From: CAZTVN01 sp964617145
GTDB taxonomy: Bacteria; Patescibacteriota; Gracilibacteria; UBA1369; JACRIC01
DNA: 12,731 nucleotides
Assembly: GCA_964617145.1 (NCBI GenBank)
Contig: CAZTVN010000036.1
Location: 1-12,731 of the forward strand
Reading direction: 5' to 3'
Shown: in pieces, positions 6,439-12,731 of the stretch
How the letters are laid out: each line of letters opens with the position of its first letter
How positions within the stretch are numbered: position 1 is the first letter of the stretch
Notes under the pieces: model-generated
What the model saw: the letters and a program-made list of their open reading frames with translations, nothing else
Told to the model about the DNA's origin: nothing
Databases searched by the model: none
Position numbers and translations under genes: made by a program

Positions 6439-6512
6439 TGGAGCTGGAGGGGCTTGAACCCTCGACCTTATGCATGCCATGCATACGCTCTAGCCAGCTG
6501 AGCTACAGCCCC
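6439..6512 (-). tRNA. tRNA-Ala (anticodon GGC)
   Basis: The 74-base cloverleaf folds fully. Acceptor GGGGCTG/CAGCTCC contains the G3-U70 wobble that identifies tRNA-Ala. The D-arm is GCTC/GAGC, the anticodon stem TATGC/GCATA with loop ATGGCAT, and the T-arm GAGGG/CCCTC with loop TTCAAGC. The anticodon GGC is at 6478-6476 and reads GCC/GCU alanine codons. The 32-38 pair is A-U, which is characteristic of bacterial tRNA-Ala(GGC). The discriminator base is A and the CCA end is not encoded (AAA follows), so a CCA-adding enzyme is needed. The anticodon arm is a perfect 17-base odd palindrome (8+1+8). Confidence 0.97.
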
Positions 6513-6531
6513 AAAAAATCCACAAACCACA

Positions 6532-6550
6532 AAACCCTAAAGAAGGGTTT
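6532..6550. other. Hairpin in the tRNA-Ala leader
   Basis: AAACCCT (6532-6538), loop AAAGA and AGGGTTT (6544-6550) form a 7-bp stem lying 19 bases upstream of the mature tRNA 5' end in the precursor. It could be a processing feature or a weak terminator. Downstream on the minus strand are scattered T-tracts (TTTTGTGG..., then TTTTTT just before the tRNA). Confidence 0.35.
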
Positions 6551-6572
6551 GCAACTTTTCAGCATCTCCATA

Positions 6573-6601
6573 AGTCTACTAAAAAGAAAATTGTCTTTCA
6601 A
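6573..6601 (-). promoter_or_regulatory. Promoter of tRNA-Ala (TTGAAA-N17-TAGACT)
   Basis: On the minus strand TTGAAA (6601-6596) and TAGACT (6578-6573) are spaced 17 bases apart. The start would be near 6566, leaving a leader of about 54 bases to be trimmed by RNase P. The -35 box abuts, and shares one base with, the -35 box of the divergent pilin promoter (6591-6596). Confidence 0.5.
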
Positions 6602-6619
6602 GTCGTTGTATGATATAAT
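6591..6619 (+). promoter_or_regulatory. Promoter of the five-gene pilin operon (TTGTCT-N17-TATAAT)
   Basis: TTGTCT (6591-6596), a 17-base spacer and a perfect TATAAT (6614-6619) preceded by TGA form an extended -10 promoter. Transcription should start near 6626, about 19 bases before the ATG at 6645. AAGG at 6635-6638 is a short Shine-Dalgarno sequence 6 bases from that ATG. This is the strongest promoter in the window by inspection. Confidence 0.75.
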
Positions 6620-6644
6620 ATTTAGATAAATTTTAAGGTTAAAA

Positions 6645-7073
6645 ATGATACATGTAAGATTCAAAAAAACCGTCTTGACGATATTAACCATCGCGATTTT
6701 AATGCCAGCTTCAAGCACCTTCGCCGATCTCAAAAACGAAACTTTCAATGTTAACGAATATCTTATAACCGACAACCAAGCCCGTCACGAAGGAGATCTC
6801 ACAAAATTTGTTGTACGGATCATCAATCTCTTTTTGGAGGTGATTGCGGCGATCATGATCGGGATTATCGTTATCGCGGGACTTCGGCTCATCACATCAG
6901 GAGGCAGTGAAAATGCTATCCAAAAAGGAAAAGACATCTTAATAAACGCCATTATTGGCTTTCTCATTATCCTCGCAGCGCTTTCTATCACACTTTTCGT
7001 GCAATATACGCTCTATCAACAACCAGAAGAAGCTCCAGCAAGTTCAGTAAGTTCACTCTCAAAAATAGCCTAA
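6645..7073 (+). CDS. T4SS_pilin-family protein 1 (TrbC/VirB2-like)
   Basis: This is a 142-residue secreted membrane protein. A Sec signal peptide is at residues 1-27 (basic start MIHVRFKK, cut after STFA). A polar segment follows, then a helix at about 57-83, a short loop TSGGSENAIQKGKD (84-97) and a second helix at 98-121 (AIIGFLIILAALSITLFV). The loop GSxxxIxKGKxxIxxAIIGF and two-helix design are those of the T4SS_pilin family, which resembles VirB2/TrbC conjugation pilins. The Ser/Ala/Pro/Glu-rich tail after the second helix is longer than in its neighbours. It is the first gene of the operon, 2 bases before gene 2. The subunit role in a pilus or secretion channel is inferred from family resemblance. 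Confidence 0.75.
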   Translation: MIHVRFKKTVLTILTIAILMPASSTFADLKNETFNVNEYLITDNQARHEGDLTKFVVRIINLFLEVIAAIMIGIIVIAGLRLITSGGSENAIQKGKDILINAIIGFLIILAALSITLFVQYTLYQQPEEAPASSVSSLSKIA

Positions 7074-7075
7074 AA

Positions 7076-7537
7076 ATGCCTATACAAAAACACAAAATAA
7101 TAAGGGAGATACTGAAAAACATGGTACTTGGATTACTCACGGTCTCTCTAGGAGCAAGTATCGTATTAGCCCAAGAAGGAGGAGAAGAAGTAGGCACAAA
7201 ATGTGAAGATAGACCAGAAGGTTCGACCGAAATCTGCGTCGAACTCCTTGAACCACTCGAAGGTGTCGAAGTACTTACAGCAACTTCAGGCGTTGAACTG
7301 ATTGAAAATTACATTAGCGCCATCTACAAATGGGCTGCCGGATTAGTCGGGATTGTGGCAGTGCTCAATATGGTCATTTCCGGCATACAAATTACAACCT
7401 CCGCAGACAGTGACAGAGCAGCGAGTGCAAAAACTCGCATCATTCAGTCCATTGTCGCTCTTTGCATCCTCTTTATCTCAGGCCTCATACTCTACACCGT
7501 AAATCCAACTTTCTTCGTGCAAAACACTGCGCCGTAA
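7076..7537 (+). CDS. T4SS_pilin-family protein 2 with Cys-x10-Cys signature
   Basis: The protein has 153 residues. The signal peptide ends after VLA (about residue 32). Cys43 and Cys54 are separated by ten residues and followed by VELLEPL, a signature shared with gene 4. Helices span about 83-107 and 122-143, with the loop TTSADSDRAASAKTR between them. The loop aligns with its paralogues, but the usual G before the acidic residues is replaced by A. A second ATG at 7121 (Met16) has AAGGGAG 12 bases ahead and would still leave a signal peptide. The ATG at 7076 lacks a Shine-Dalgarno sequence but sits 2 bases after gene 1 and gives a basic n-region, so translation may be coupled. It is the most divergent of the five in the second helix (SIVALCILFISGLILYTV). 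Confidence 0.72.
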   Translation: MPIQKHKIIREILKNMVLGLLTVSLGASIVLAQEGGEEVGTKCEDRPEGSTEICVELLEPLEGVEVLTATSGVELIENYISAIYKWAAGLVGIVAVLNMVISGIQITTSADSDRAASAKTRIIQSIVALCILFISGLILYTVNPTFFVQNTAP

Positions 7538-7546
7538 GCTATAAAT

Positions 7547-7981
7547 ATGAAAATTTTCTTCAAAACATCACTCATCATCGCTATAACCACAGTCTCAATC
7601 ACGCTTTCGCTAAATCCTACGCAATTTACGGCTCAAGGTCTCGAAGTGGAAATCCCAAGTCCACCAGCAGACATCCATCTCCCCCAACCGAAAAATATCG
7701 AAGACACAACAGAATCAGGAACATATTTCGCCCAAAAATTTATTCCAAAAATTTTTGGATGGATGATAGCCGGAAGTGGTGTTTGGGCGATCGTATTTCT
7801 TATTATTGGAGGAATTCAATTTTTAACTTCCTACGGCAACGAAACAACAATCGGAAACGCGAAAAAAACCATTACCTACGCACTCATAGGCCTCACCATA
7901 TCGCTTCTTTCATACACCATATTCCTCATGATAAATAATCTCGCTTCATTTTTTAACCCTCCTCCTGATACAGGACCATGA
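7547..7981 (+). CDS. T4SS_pilin-family protein 3
   Basis: The protein has 144 residues. The signal peptide (MKIFFKTSLIIAITT...) probably ends after FTA near residue 29. A Pro-rich mature N-terminus follows (IPSPPADIHLPQPK). Helix 1 covers about 66-93, the loop is TSYGNETTIGNAKKTI, and helix 2 is YALIGLTISLLSYTIFLMI. The loop and the IGxxISLLSY segment give the clearest match to the T4SS_pilin pattern in this array. It begins 9 bases after gene 2 without a ribosome binding site. Its TGA stop overlaps the next start as ATGA, which implies translational coupling and shows that TGA is a stop here. A longer out-of-frame frame (7462-7938) runs through the same DNA but lacks any pilin-like feature. 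Confidence 0.78.
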   Translation: MKIFFKTSLIIAITTVSITLSLNPTQFTAQGLEVEIPSPPADIHLPQPKNIEDTTESGTYFAQKFIPKIFGWMIAGSGVWAIVFLIIGGIQFLTSYGNETTIGNAKKTITYALIGLTISLLSYTIFLMINNLASFFNPPPDTGP

Positions 7982-8403
7982 AATCTTTCAAATTCAAATA
8001 CTGGCTATATATTTTCGGAGCATGGATCGCGACCTTTGCAGTAAAAAGCAGTGCTTTAGCTGACAACTGTGCGACAAACGAAACTGGCTCAACCGACCCT
8101 TGCGAACTCCTCGAACCACTGCCAGAAGGAGACATCTTACAAAATTTCCCCCAAGGTGATATTTTCAAAAACATTGTTCAGGGGGCAGTTAAAGTTATGC
8201 TCATAGCAACGGGACTTCTCCTTTTTGTTGCTTTAGTGGTGGCTTCTATCATGATGATTATTTCCATGGGCAAAGAAGCAGAAATCGGGAAAGCAAAAAA
8301 TATTATCTTATATTCCGTTATCGGTCTTGTCATTATTGCAACTTCTTATGCCATTATTTTTGGAATAAGTTCGCTCGAATTTTTCCTTCCTTTTGAAAAA
8401 TAA
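7978..8403 (+). CDS. T4SS_pilin-family protein 4 with Cys-x10-Cys signature
   Basis: The protein has 141 residues. The signal peptide MKSFKFKYWLYIFG... is cut after SALA at about residue 28. Cys31 and Cys42 follow at once, ten residues apart, leading into ELLEPLPEG, nearly the same as in gene 2. Helix 1 covers about 68-95, the loop is ISMGKEAEIGKAKNII, and helix 2 is YSVIGLVIIATSYAIIFGI. The loop matches the family consensus closely (GxxxxIxKAKxxI). The start overlaps the stop of gene 3 by four bases (ATGA). The shared Cys pair suggests a small disulfide loop at the exposed N-terminus outside the membrane. Confidence 0.78.
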   Translation: MKSFKFKYWLYIFGAWIATFAVKSSALADNCATNETGSTDPCELLEPLPEGDILQNFPQGDIFKNIVQGAVKVMLIATGLLLFVALVVASIMMIISMGKEAEIGKAKNIILYSVIGLVIIATSYAIIFGISSLEFFLPFEK

Positions 8404-8404
8404 T

Positions 8405-8812
8405 ATGAAAAAATCTGGCACAAAAACACTGATCTTCGCACTCACTCTTATATTGACACTCACGTTTACTTCTCAAATTTTTACCGTTAATGCCAATGGA
8501 GTCAAAATCGACGACGCACTCCATCCGGGAAACCTCCCAACTCTACAAGATTCAGCCCCCGAAAATCTCGCAAACGGAGTAAATACCTATATCTACGCTC
8601 TCATCGGAGCCTTAGCTTTAGTCGCAGGAGGATTGACGGTATTTTTTATTTTCGATGCTGGATTTAATTTCTTAAGTTCAATGGGAAGCGACGACAAAAT
8701 AAACAAAGCAAAAAAAGAACTCACATGGGCAATCCTCGGGTTCCTTCTCATGATCGTTTCTTATCAACTTGTAAAACTCCTTATCTGGCTCGCTTACACG
8801 CCGGACAAATAA
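8405..8812 (+). CDS. T4SS_pilin-family protein 5
   Basis: The protein has 135 residues from the ATG at 8405, one base after the stop of gene 4. A TTG at 8393 would add four residues but overlaps gene 4. The signal peptide ends after VNA (about residue 30). Helix 1 is about 60-85, the loop is SSMGSDDKINKAKKEL, and helix 2 is WAILGFLLMIVSYQLVKLLIW. It matches the family consensus well and has no cysteine. It is the last gene of the operon. metG converges on it with only 19 bases between, and I see no convincing terminator in that gap. A weak stem (AGCCG...CGGTT, about 8842-8857) lies just inside metG. Confidence 0.77.
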   Translation: MKKSGTKTLIFALTLILTLTFTSQIFTVNANGVKIDDALHPGNLPTLQDSAPENLANGVNTYIYALIGALALVAGGLTVFFIFDAGFNFLSSMGSDDKINKAKKELTWAILGFLLMIVSYQLVKLLIWLAYTPDK

Positions 8813-8831
8813 AAACGCTCATCGGGCTCGC

Positions 8832-10310
8832 CTAAACAGGAAGCCGAAAAAGCGGTTCACCCTTTTGCACCACAAATTTTCGATTCGATTTTATGCCAAG
8901 TTGAGCACGCATTTTTTCTGAAGTCTCAGGTAAAAAAGGAGAAAGTAACTCAGAAATAGCTTGTAAAAGTTCAAGAAGATTACCCAAAACTTTTGAAAGG
9001 GCTTTCTTATCTTCTTGAGCTAAAATCCATGGTTTCGTTCGATCGACATATTCGTTCCCATAAAAAACGAGTTCAAAAACAGCTTCAAGAGCGGCTTTAA
9101 GATTAAAATCAGAGATATGCGTATCATACGTTTCACCGACTTTTTTTATAAAAATTTGAATCTTTTCTCTGTCCGCGTCATCAGAAATTTCAATTGTCCC
9201 TTCAAAATATTTTTCAACCATAGAAAGAACCCGATGAAGCAAATTTCCAAGGCTATGAGCCAAATCACTCTTTAAAAGCTGCAAAAATCGACTCCGACTA
9301 AAATCTCCATCATCGACAGTCGGGATTTCTCGAAGAAGATAATAACGAAAAACATCAACCCCAAATTCTTCAATATAAGAAAAAGGATCAACGACATTGC
9401 CTAAAGATTTGCTCATTTTATTGCCTTCTGAGGTAATAAAACCATGCACATAAATACTTTTCGGAAGAGAAAGATCAGCGGAAAGTAACATTCCGATCCA
9501 TATTCCGGCATGAAATCGTAAAATATCTTTGCCAATAAGATGAACATCCGCCGGCCAATATTTCTGAAACGCTTCACCTTCATGCTCAAAATCCACTCCA
9601 GTGATATAATTAGCCAGCGCATCACACCAAACATACATGACCTGTTTCGGATCATCAGGTACCGTAACACCCCAATTTAAGACACTTTTAGGACGAGAAA
9701 AACTCACATCTCTCAAACCTTCCTTTCCAATAATATTCAACATCTCGTTTTTTCGCGACAAAGGCAAAATTTTAAGTGTATCGGTTTCAATCAAATCTCG
9801 AATCTGATCAGAATAACGAGAAAGTCGAAAAAAATAATTTTCTTCTTCCAAAAGTTCAGGTTTTTTCAAGTGAATGGGACATTTGCCGGAAGCCAAATCC
9901 TTCTCTAAAACAAAGGCTTCACATCCAACGCAATAATAGCCTTTATATTTTGACTTATAAAGATCGCCCGCATCTAAAAGTTTTTTCCAAAGTTTCTGAC
10001 AAGCGCGCTTATGAAAATCGTCCGATGTGCGAATAAAAAAATCATAAGAAATATGAAACAATTTCGCCAAATGCAAAAAATGAGCGGAATTCGTATCAGC
10101 GACTTCCTGAGGCGTTTTCCCTAAAGCTTTCGCAACCTGAAAAATTTTTTGACCGTGCTCGTCGGTCCCTGTCTGAAAGTAGGTATCATAACCCTTTAAA
10201 CGAAAATAACGGGCAATAACATCAGCCTGAACAAACTCAAGCGCATGCCCAATATGAGGAGGAGCATTCACATAGGCAATGGCGGTCCTTAAAGAAAATG
10301 TGCGACGCAT
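8832..10310 (-). CDS. metG: Methionyl-tRNA synthetase, short form
   Basis: This 492-residue class I synthetase charges tRNA-Met with methionine in the cytoplasm. The HIGH signature is at residues 19-22 (NAPPHIGHALE) and KMSKS at 298-302 (EGNKMSKSLGN). The zinc knuckle uses Cys127, Cys130, Cys144 and His147 (CVGC...CPIH), as in Thermus-type enzymes. The motif GTDEHG at 48-53 and the helical anticodon-binding region after residue 340 are present. It lacks the C-terminal EMAPII/Trbp-like dimerisation domain of longer enzymes such as that of E. coli, which is common in short bacterial MetRS. The ATG at 10310 has no clear Shine-Dalgarno sequence, and 30 bases upstream no better start is seen. It is convergent with the pilin operon and unrelated to it in function. 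Confidence 0.97.
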   Translation of the reverse strand: MRRTFSLRTAIAYVNAPPHIGHALEFVQADVIARYFRLKGYDTYFQTGTDEHGQKIFQVAKALGKTPQEVADTNSAHFLHLAKLFHISYDFFIRTSDDFHKRACQKLWKKLLDAGDLYKSKYKGYYCVGCEAFVLEKDLASGKCPIHLKKPELLEEENYFFRLSRYSDQIRDLIETDTLKILPLSRKNEMLNIIGKEGLRDVSFSRPKSVLNWGVTVPDDPKQVMYVWCDALANYITGVDFEHEGEAFQKYWPADVHLIGKDILRFHAGIWIGMLLSADLSLPKSIYVHGFITSEGNKMSKSLGNVVDPFSYIEEFGVDVFRYYLLREIPTVDDGDFSRSRFLQLLKSDLAHSLGNLLHRVLSMVEKYFEGTIEISDDADREKIQIFIKKVGETYDTHISDFNLKAALEAVFELVFYGNEYVDRTKPWILAQEDKKALSKVLGNLLELLQAISELLSPFLPETSEKMRAQLGIKSNRKFVVQKGEPLFRLPV

Positions 10311-10424
10311 AAAAAAAGCTTATTATCTCTTATCTGCTACAAGTAAAACCCAAAAAGCGTATTAAGGTCAAGTGAAGGTTAATTTGTTACTGAACAAAAA
10401 TTACAAATTTCGGCTGCAAATTTT

Positions 10425-11747
10425 TCAGCGCTTGCTTAAATTGTCTACCGTAAATGCGAGGTTAAATATGTCAATTGGACTAGCGCACGCAAAATCCCCT
10501 CGTTGACGAGCCTCTGCCAAGATAGAATCAAACGTTTCGCCCTTCGAACGATCAATGGGCTTGCAAGTACAAGAATCATCGGGCTGGACTATAAAAACAC
10601 GTTCATATTTTGTGCCACCAACATTATCAAGCATAAACCGCCGAACCCCTGCATCCATCAGTACGATCATGAATAACCAACGTCTAAATAAAAAAAGCTC
10701 TCCTTCTGTAAATACTTGATTGGGATAAGGACGATAATTTGGTGGAGCCACTCTCTCTAAAATATTATCTACTACAGGAAGACGTTTATTTCCACATTTC
10801 TTCTGAATTGTTTCTATAATCTCTTCCTCAGAAGAAGTAGCCGCTAAGTGCAAGGATTTCAATAAATGAAGATCGCAAATATGCTGACTTTCTGGAACAA
10901 ATAAACGTCTATTGCAAGATTCCTTATCCAGACGCAAAAACAAATCTTCTTGATTTAAGGAAAGCTCTCTTTCACAGTTAGCAAAAAGCTCTAACCAACA
11001 AGAAAATTCACGAAGTTTCCATGGGATGTTCCGTAACGCAACGTAATACTGAAAATCATTAACATGAGAGGCTCTGAGATCATCCGTTACGCACTTCATG
11101 CTTTGCAAGAAGAGATTACGAGCCTCTGCTGGATAAGCGGCCGCCAAAAGTCGCAATGTACACCTTCGATCAATAGGAATGGAAGGATAAACGCCCATTA
11201 TTTCATTCTCATGATAACAATCTAAATTTTCTGCTAAATCAGTTGTTGGAAGACTGAATTCTTCGCCATAAATAGCTCGGAGAAACCTCTGAAGACTAGC
11301 TCGCAATCCTGAAGAAACCGTGGATAAATCTTTTTCTTGTAATAGCTGGCCCACGCAAATAGAGGGAGTTGCAGCTCCCAATAAACAGTGACAAAAAGCC
11401 GAGCCGTACCGATCAACAATAGAAGCTAAAATAAAATTGATTCCACCTGAACTGTCAGCCAATTCAACCAACCCTTTCAAACCACCTTGAGAATTTCTTC
11501 CTCCAAGACTTCTCAATGATTTTGCCAAATGTAAAGCCTGTTTCGGATCATCGGGAGATTTCCTTCCACCATAACGAGCACTAAATAATGCATCGACGGC
11601 ACGAGTCGCATGCAAAGGATACGCTCCATCGTCACAGCACATGCGCTCTGACAAACGAGGATCAGTATAAAGAAAAGATAAATTATCTCTATAAGCAGAA
11701 TCATCTTCAGGAGAATCCGCTTTATCTCCCTCTAAATATTTACCCAT
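10425..11747 (-). CDS. Cysteine-rich protein of unknown function
   Basis: The 440-residue protein matches no family I recognise. It is predicted to be mostly helical and soluble, with 16 cysteines, several in pairs (MCC, CHC, SCTC). A helical segment near the C-terminus is fairly hydrophobic (LFLFRRWLFMIVLMDAG). From the ATG at 11747 (MGKYLEGDK) there is no signal peptide. An in-frame TTG at 11792 would add 15 residues that form a hydrophobic, signal-like start. However, a good promoter (-10 at 11772-11777) lies inside that extension, so I prefer 11747. The leader between promoter and ATG is very AT-rich and has no Shine-Dalgarno sequence. The stop is TGA. It follows a PilX-like gene by 68 bases, which may hint at a surface role. 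Confidence 0.7.
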   Translation of the reverse strand: MGKYLEGDKADSPEDDSAYRDNLSFLYTDPRLSERMCCDDGAYPLHATRAVDALFSARYGGRKSPDDPKQALHLAKSLRSLGGRNSQGGLKGLVELADSSGGINFILASIVDRYGSAFCHCLLGAATPSICVGQLLQEKDLSTVSSGLRASLQRFLRAIYGEEFSLPTTDLAENLDCYHENEIMGVYPSIPIDRRCTLRLLAAAYPAEARNLFLQSMKCVTDDLRASHVNDFQYYVALRNIPWKLREFSCWLELFANCERELSLNQEDLFLRLDKESCNRRLFVPESQHICDLHLLKSLHLAATSSEEEIIETIQKKCGNKRLPVVDNILERVAPPNYRPYPNQVFTEGELFLFRRWLFMIVLMDAGVRRFMLDNVGGTKYERVFIVQPDDSCTCKPIDRSKGETFDSILAEARQRGDFACASPIDIFNLAFTVDNLSKR

Positions 11748-11771
11748 AATAAAAAATAAATTAAGGATCAA

Positions 11772-11800
11772 TAAATATCTTAAAGGAGCCAAAATGTCAA
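11772..11800 (-). promoter_or_regulatory. Promoter of the cysteine-rich protein (TTGACA-N17-TATTTA)
   Basis: On the minus strand TTGACA (11800-11795) and TATTTA (11777-11772) are separated by exactly 17 bases, the same boxes and spacing as at 3082-3110. The following bases also agree in part (T.G then TTAA). The start would be near 11764, about 17 bases before the ATG at 11747. Confidence 0.65.
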
Positions 11801-11815
11801 CTTTTTCGCATTTTC

Positions 11816-12731
11816 TTAAGACTTCGTCCGATACAGAGCAAAATGGAACACGGGAAGAAATTTTTGTAACTCCGTATCAATACTTAAATTCTGAAAATAA
11901 GCAGAACTCGATGCACTGGCATTAATATCGTAAGAGGCTCCATCAGCCTCAATTCTTACCATATCGCAAACCAATGGCCTTTTATCTGCCTGCGCGCTAG
12001 CATCTTCGATAAATCGAACATTCAAAACAAAGTCATCAAGAGGAGCTCCAAGATCTTTCTCAGATGAAACATCAAGAACATTCGTCACAACAAAAAAATT
12101 ATTTTCATGTTTGGTCAAAAACCCATAAATAGTTTCGCTTTCAGAAGAAATACAAATTCCAGAAGAACAGTCTAAAAAGTGAGCGGTCGTTTTATCCGAT
12201 GTATCAGAACTCGAAAAAGACTCAATCCCCAAACTCACAGGAACAAACCCGCTCATACTTTGAGTCACAGTACCTTTAAGCCCAATGACCTTCCACCGAA
12301 GAGCATAAAGTTTATCAGTAACTTGAACATTTGCCGGCCAAGAAGAAAGGAAGTATTCGAGAATAAAATCATGAATATCGGTTTTTCCGGAACCATTCAG
12401 CTCAAAAGCATTCTCTCGAAAAAGTGGAACAATAAAAGATTCATTGAGATGCAAAGCTTTCCATGGTTTTTCTTGAGGCGGATCAAAATCGCAAGGAACC
12501 GAAGTTCCACCCGATGAACTCAAGGCTTTGATCGCATAGCGATAATCAAAAACAGCATCCGCATCAATATCTCCTTGAACCGAATTTTCATAACCGGGAG
12601 CGTGATTAAAAACTTCAAGCAGAGCGGATTCCGTAGCAGCCTCAGCGTGAAAATAAGCTTTCCCAGCCTCGATAGCATTATATTCGAGTCGAATACTTCT
12701 CACAATAAGGCGATGAAAACCGACACCCAAT
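11816..12731 (-). CDS. PilX-like minor prepilin, 5' part missing (right window edge)
   Basis: An open frame of about 304 residues enters from the right edge and ends with TAA at 11816. Its visible start, VGFHRLIVRSIRLEYNAIEAGKAYFHAEAATESALLEV, has the layout just after the hydrophobic helix of PilX-type prepilins (compare AYYAAEGGLEMAL in the protein at 3132-4412). The leader and most of the helix must lie beyond the window. The TTG at 12730 is not a credible start. Four cysteines are visible, including DCSSGIC, which could be disulfide-bonded. The C-terminal half is beta-rich and Ser-rich. The gene precedes the cysteine-rich protein on the same strand, in the same arrangement as PilX-like gene, promoter and downstream gene on the left side of the window. 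Confidence 0.65.
   Translation of the reverse strand, partial: LGVGFHRLIVRSIRLEYNAIEAGKAYFHAEAATESALLEVFNHAPGYENSVQGDIDADAVFDYRYAIKALSSSGGTSVPCDFDPPQEKPWKALHLNESFIVPLFRENAFELNGSGKTDIHDFILEYFLSSWPANVQVTDKLYALRWKVIGLKGTVTQSMSGFVPVSLGIESFSSSDTSDKTTAHFLDCSSGICISSESETIYGFLTKHENNFFVVTNVLDVSSEKDLGAPLDDFVLNVRFIEDASAQADKRPLVCDMVRIEADGASYDINASASSSAYFQNLSIDTELQKFLPVFHFALYRTKS

Noticed and set aside
6438..6629. Plus-strand 63-codon frame beginning MELEGLEPSTLCMP
   Set aside because: It is the antisense of tRNA-Ala, a common false gene call.
7462..7938. A 158-codon plus-strand frame longer than the pilin genes it overlaps
   Set aside because: It spans parts of pilin genes 2 and 3 in another frame. It is rich in His/Arg/Ser with no domain, while the overlapped genes have signal peptides, helices and paralogues.
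10380..10424. AT-rich hairpins (AATTTGT...ACAAATT; TTTGTT...AACAAA) after the cysteine-rich gene as a terminator
   Set aside because: There are no G-C rich stems and no T-run follows on the minus strand, so AT-rich chance pairing is as likely.
10311..10424. metG promoter around TTGACC in the intergenic region
   Set aside because: TTGACC is a fair -35 box, but the hexamer at the right spacing (TTTTAC) is a poor -10 box, so no confident call is possible.
10417..10440. Further copy of the GCTGAAAAATTTG end of the dispersed motif
   Set aside because: The match is 13 bases and overlaps the coding end and TGA stop of the cysteine-rich gene. The AAGGAGG core is missing, so I treat it as chance.

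Overview
The window looks like chromosomal DNA from an uncultivated bacterium, most probably a member of the Candidate Phyla Radiation (CPR/Patescibacteria). A Peregrinibacteria-like lineage would fit, but I cannot place it firmly. The reasons are an AT-rich genome, an array of small T4SS_pilin-family proteins, type IV prepilin-like minor pilins, a large surface protein with calcium-binding repeats and Pro/Thr/Glu linkers, many starts without a Shine-Dalgarno sequence, and a short dispersed palindrome of a kind I associate with CPR genomes. TGA ends at least four genes here, so the UGA=Gly code of Gracilibacteria/Absconditabacteria is not in use. A run of exactly 100 N inside a 27-bp tandem repeat marks a scaffold gap, so this is probably a metagenome assembly.

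Layout. Positions 1-277 hold the start of a single-pass membrane protein on the minus strand, cut by the window edge. Positions 455-3052 (minus) hold a large modular surface protein: lipoprotein signal, propeller-like region, two tandem-repeat linkers, thrombospondin-3/MopE-like metal-binding repeats, a GCGC motif with a membrane segment, and an unusual C-terminal cytoplasmic tail. Upstream of it on the same strand lie a PilX-like minor prepilin (3132-4412), a PilV-like minor prepilin (4499-5395) and a patatin-like phospholipase (5504-6298). A tRNA-Ala(GGC) gene (6439-6512, minus) and a composite palindromic repeat separate this block from a plus-strand operon.

The plus-strand operon (6645-8812) has five tightly packed small genes. 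All encode secreted, two-helix pilin-like proteins of the T4SS_pilin (TrbC/VirB2-like) type, driven by a good TTGTCT-N17-TATAAT promoter. It converges on metG (methionyl-tRNA synthetase, minus, 8832-10310). Further right on the minus strand are a 440-residue cysteine-rich protein of unknown function (10425-11747) and the C-terminal part of a second PilX-like prepilin (11816 to the window end).

How the parts fit. The left block resembles a minor-pilin operon (PilV-like, PilX-like, then a large surface protein where PilY1 sits in Pseudomonas), although the large protein has no PilY1 domain that I can see. Twice in the window a PilX-like gene is followed by a TTGACA-N17-TATTTA promoter and a gene with a short leader lacking a Shine-Dalgarno sequence. 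The five-pilin operon, two of whose members share a Cys-x10-Cys-(V)ELLEPL signature, and the doubly anchored surface protein are the most unusual things here. No assembly ATPase, prepilin peptidase or secretion channel gene is present, so how these fibres are built must be read from other parts of the genome.
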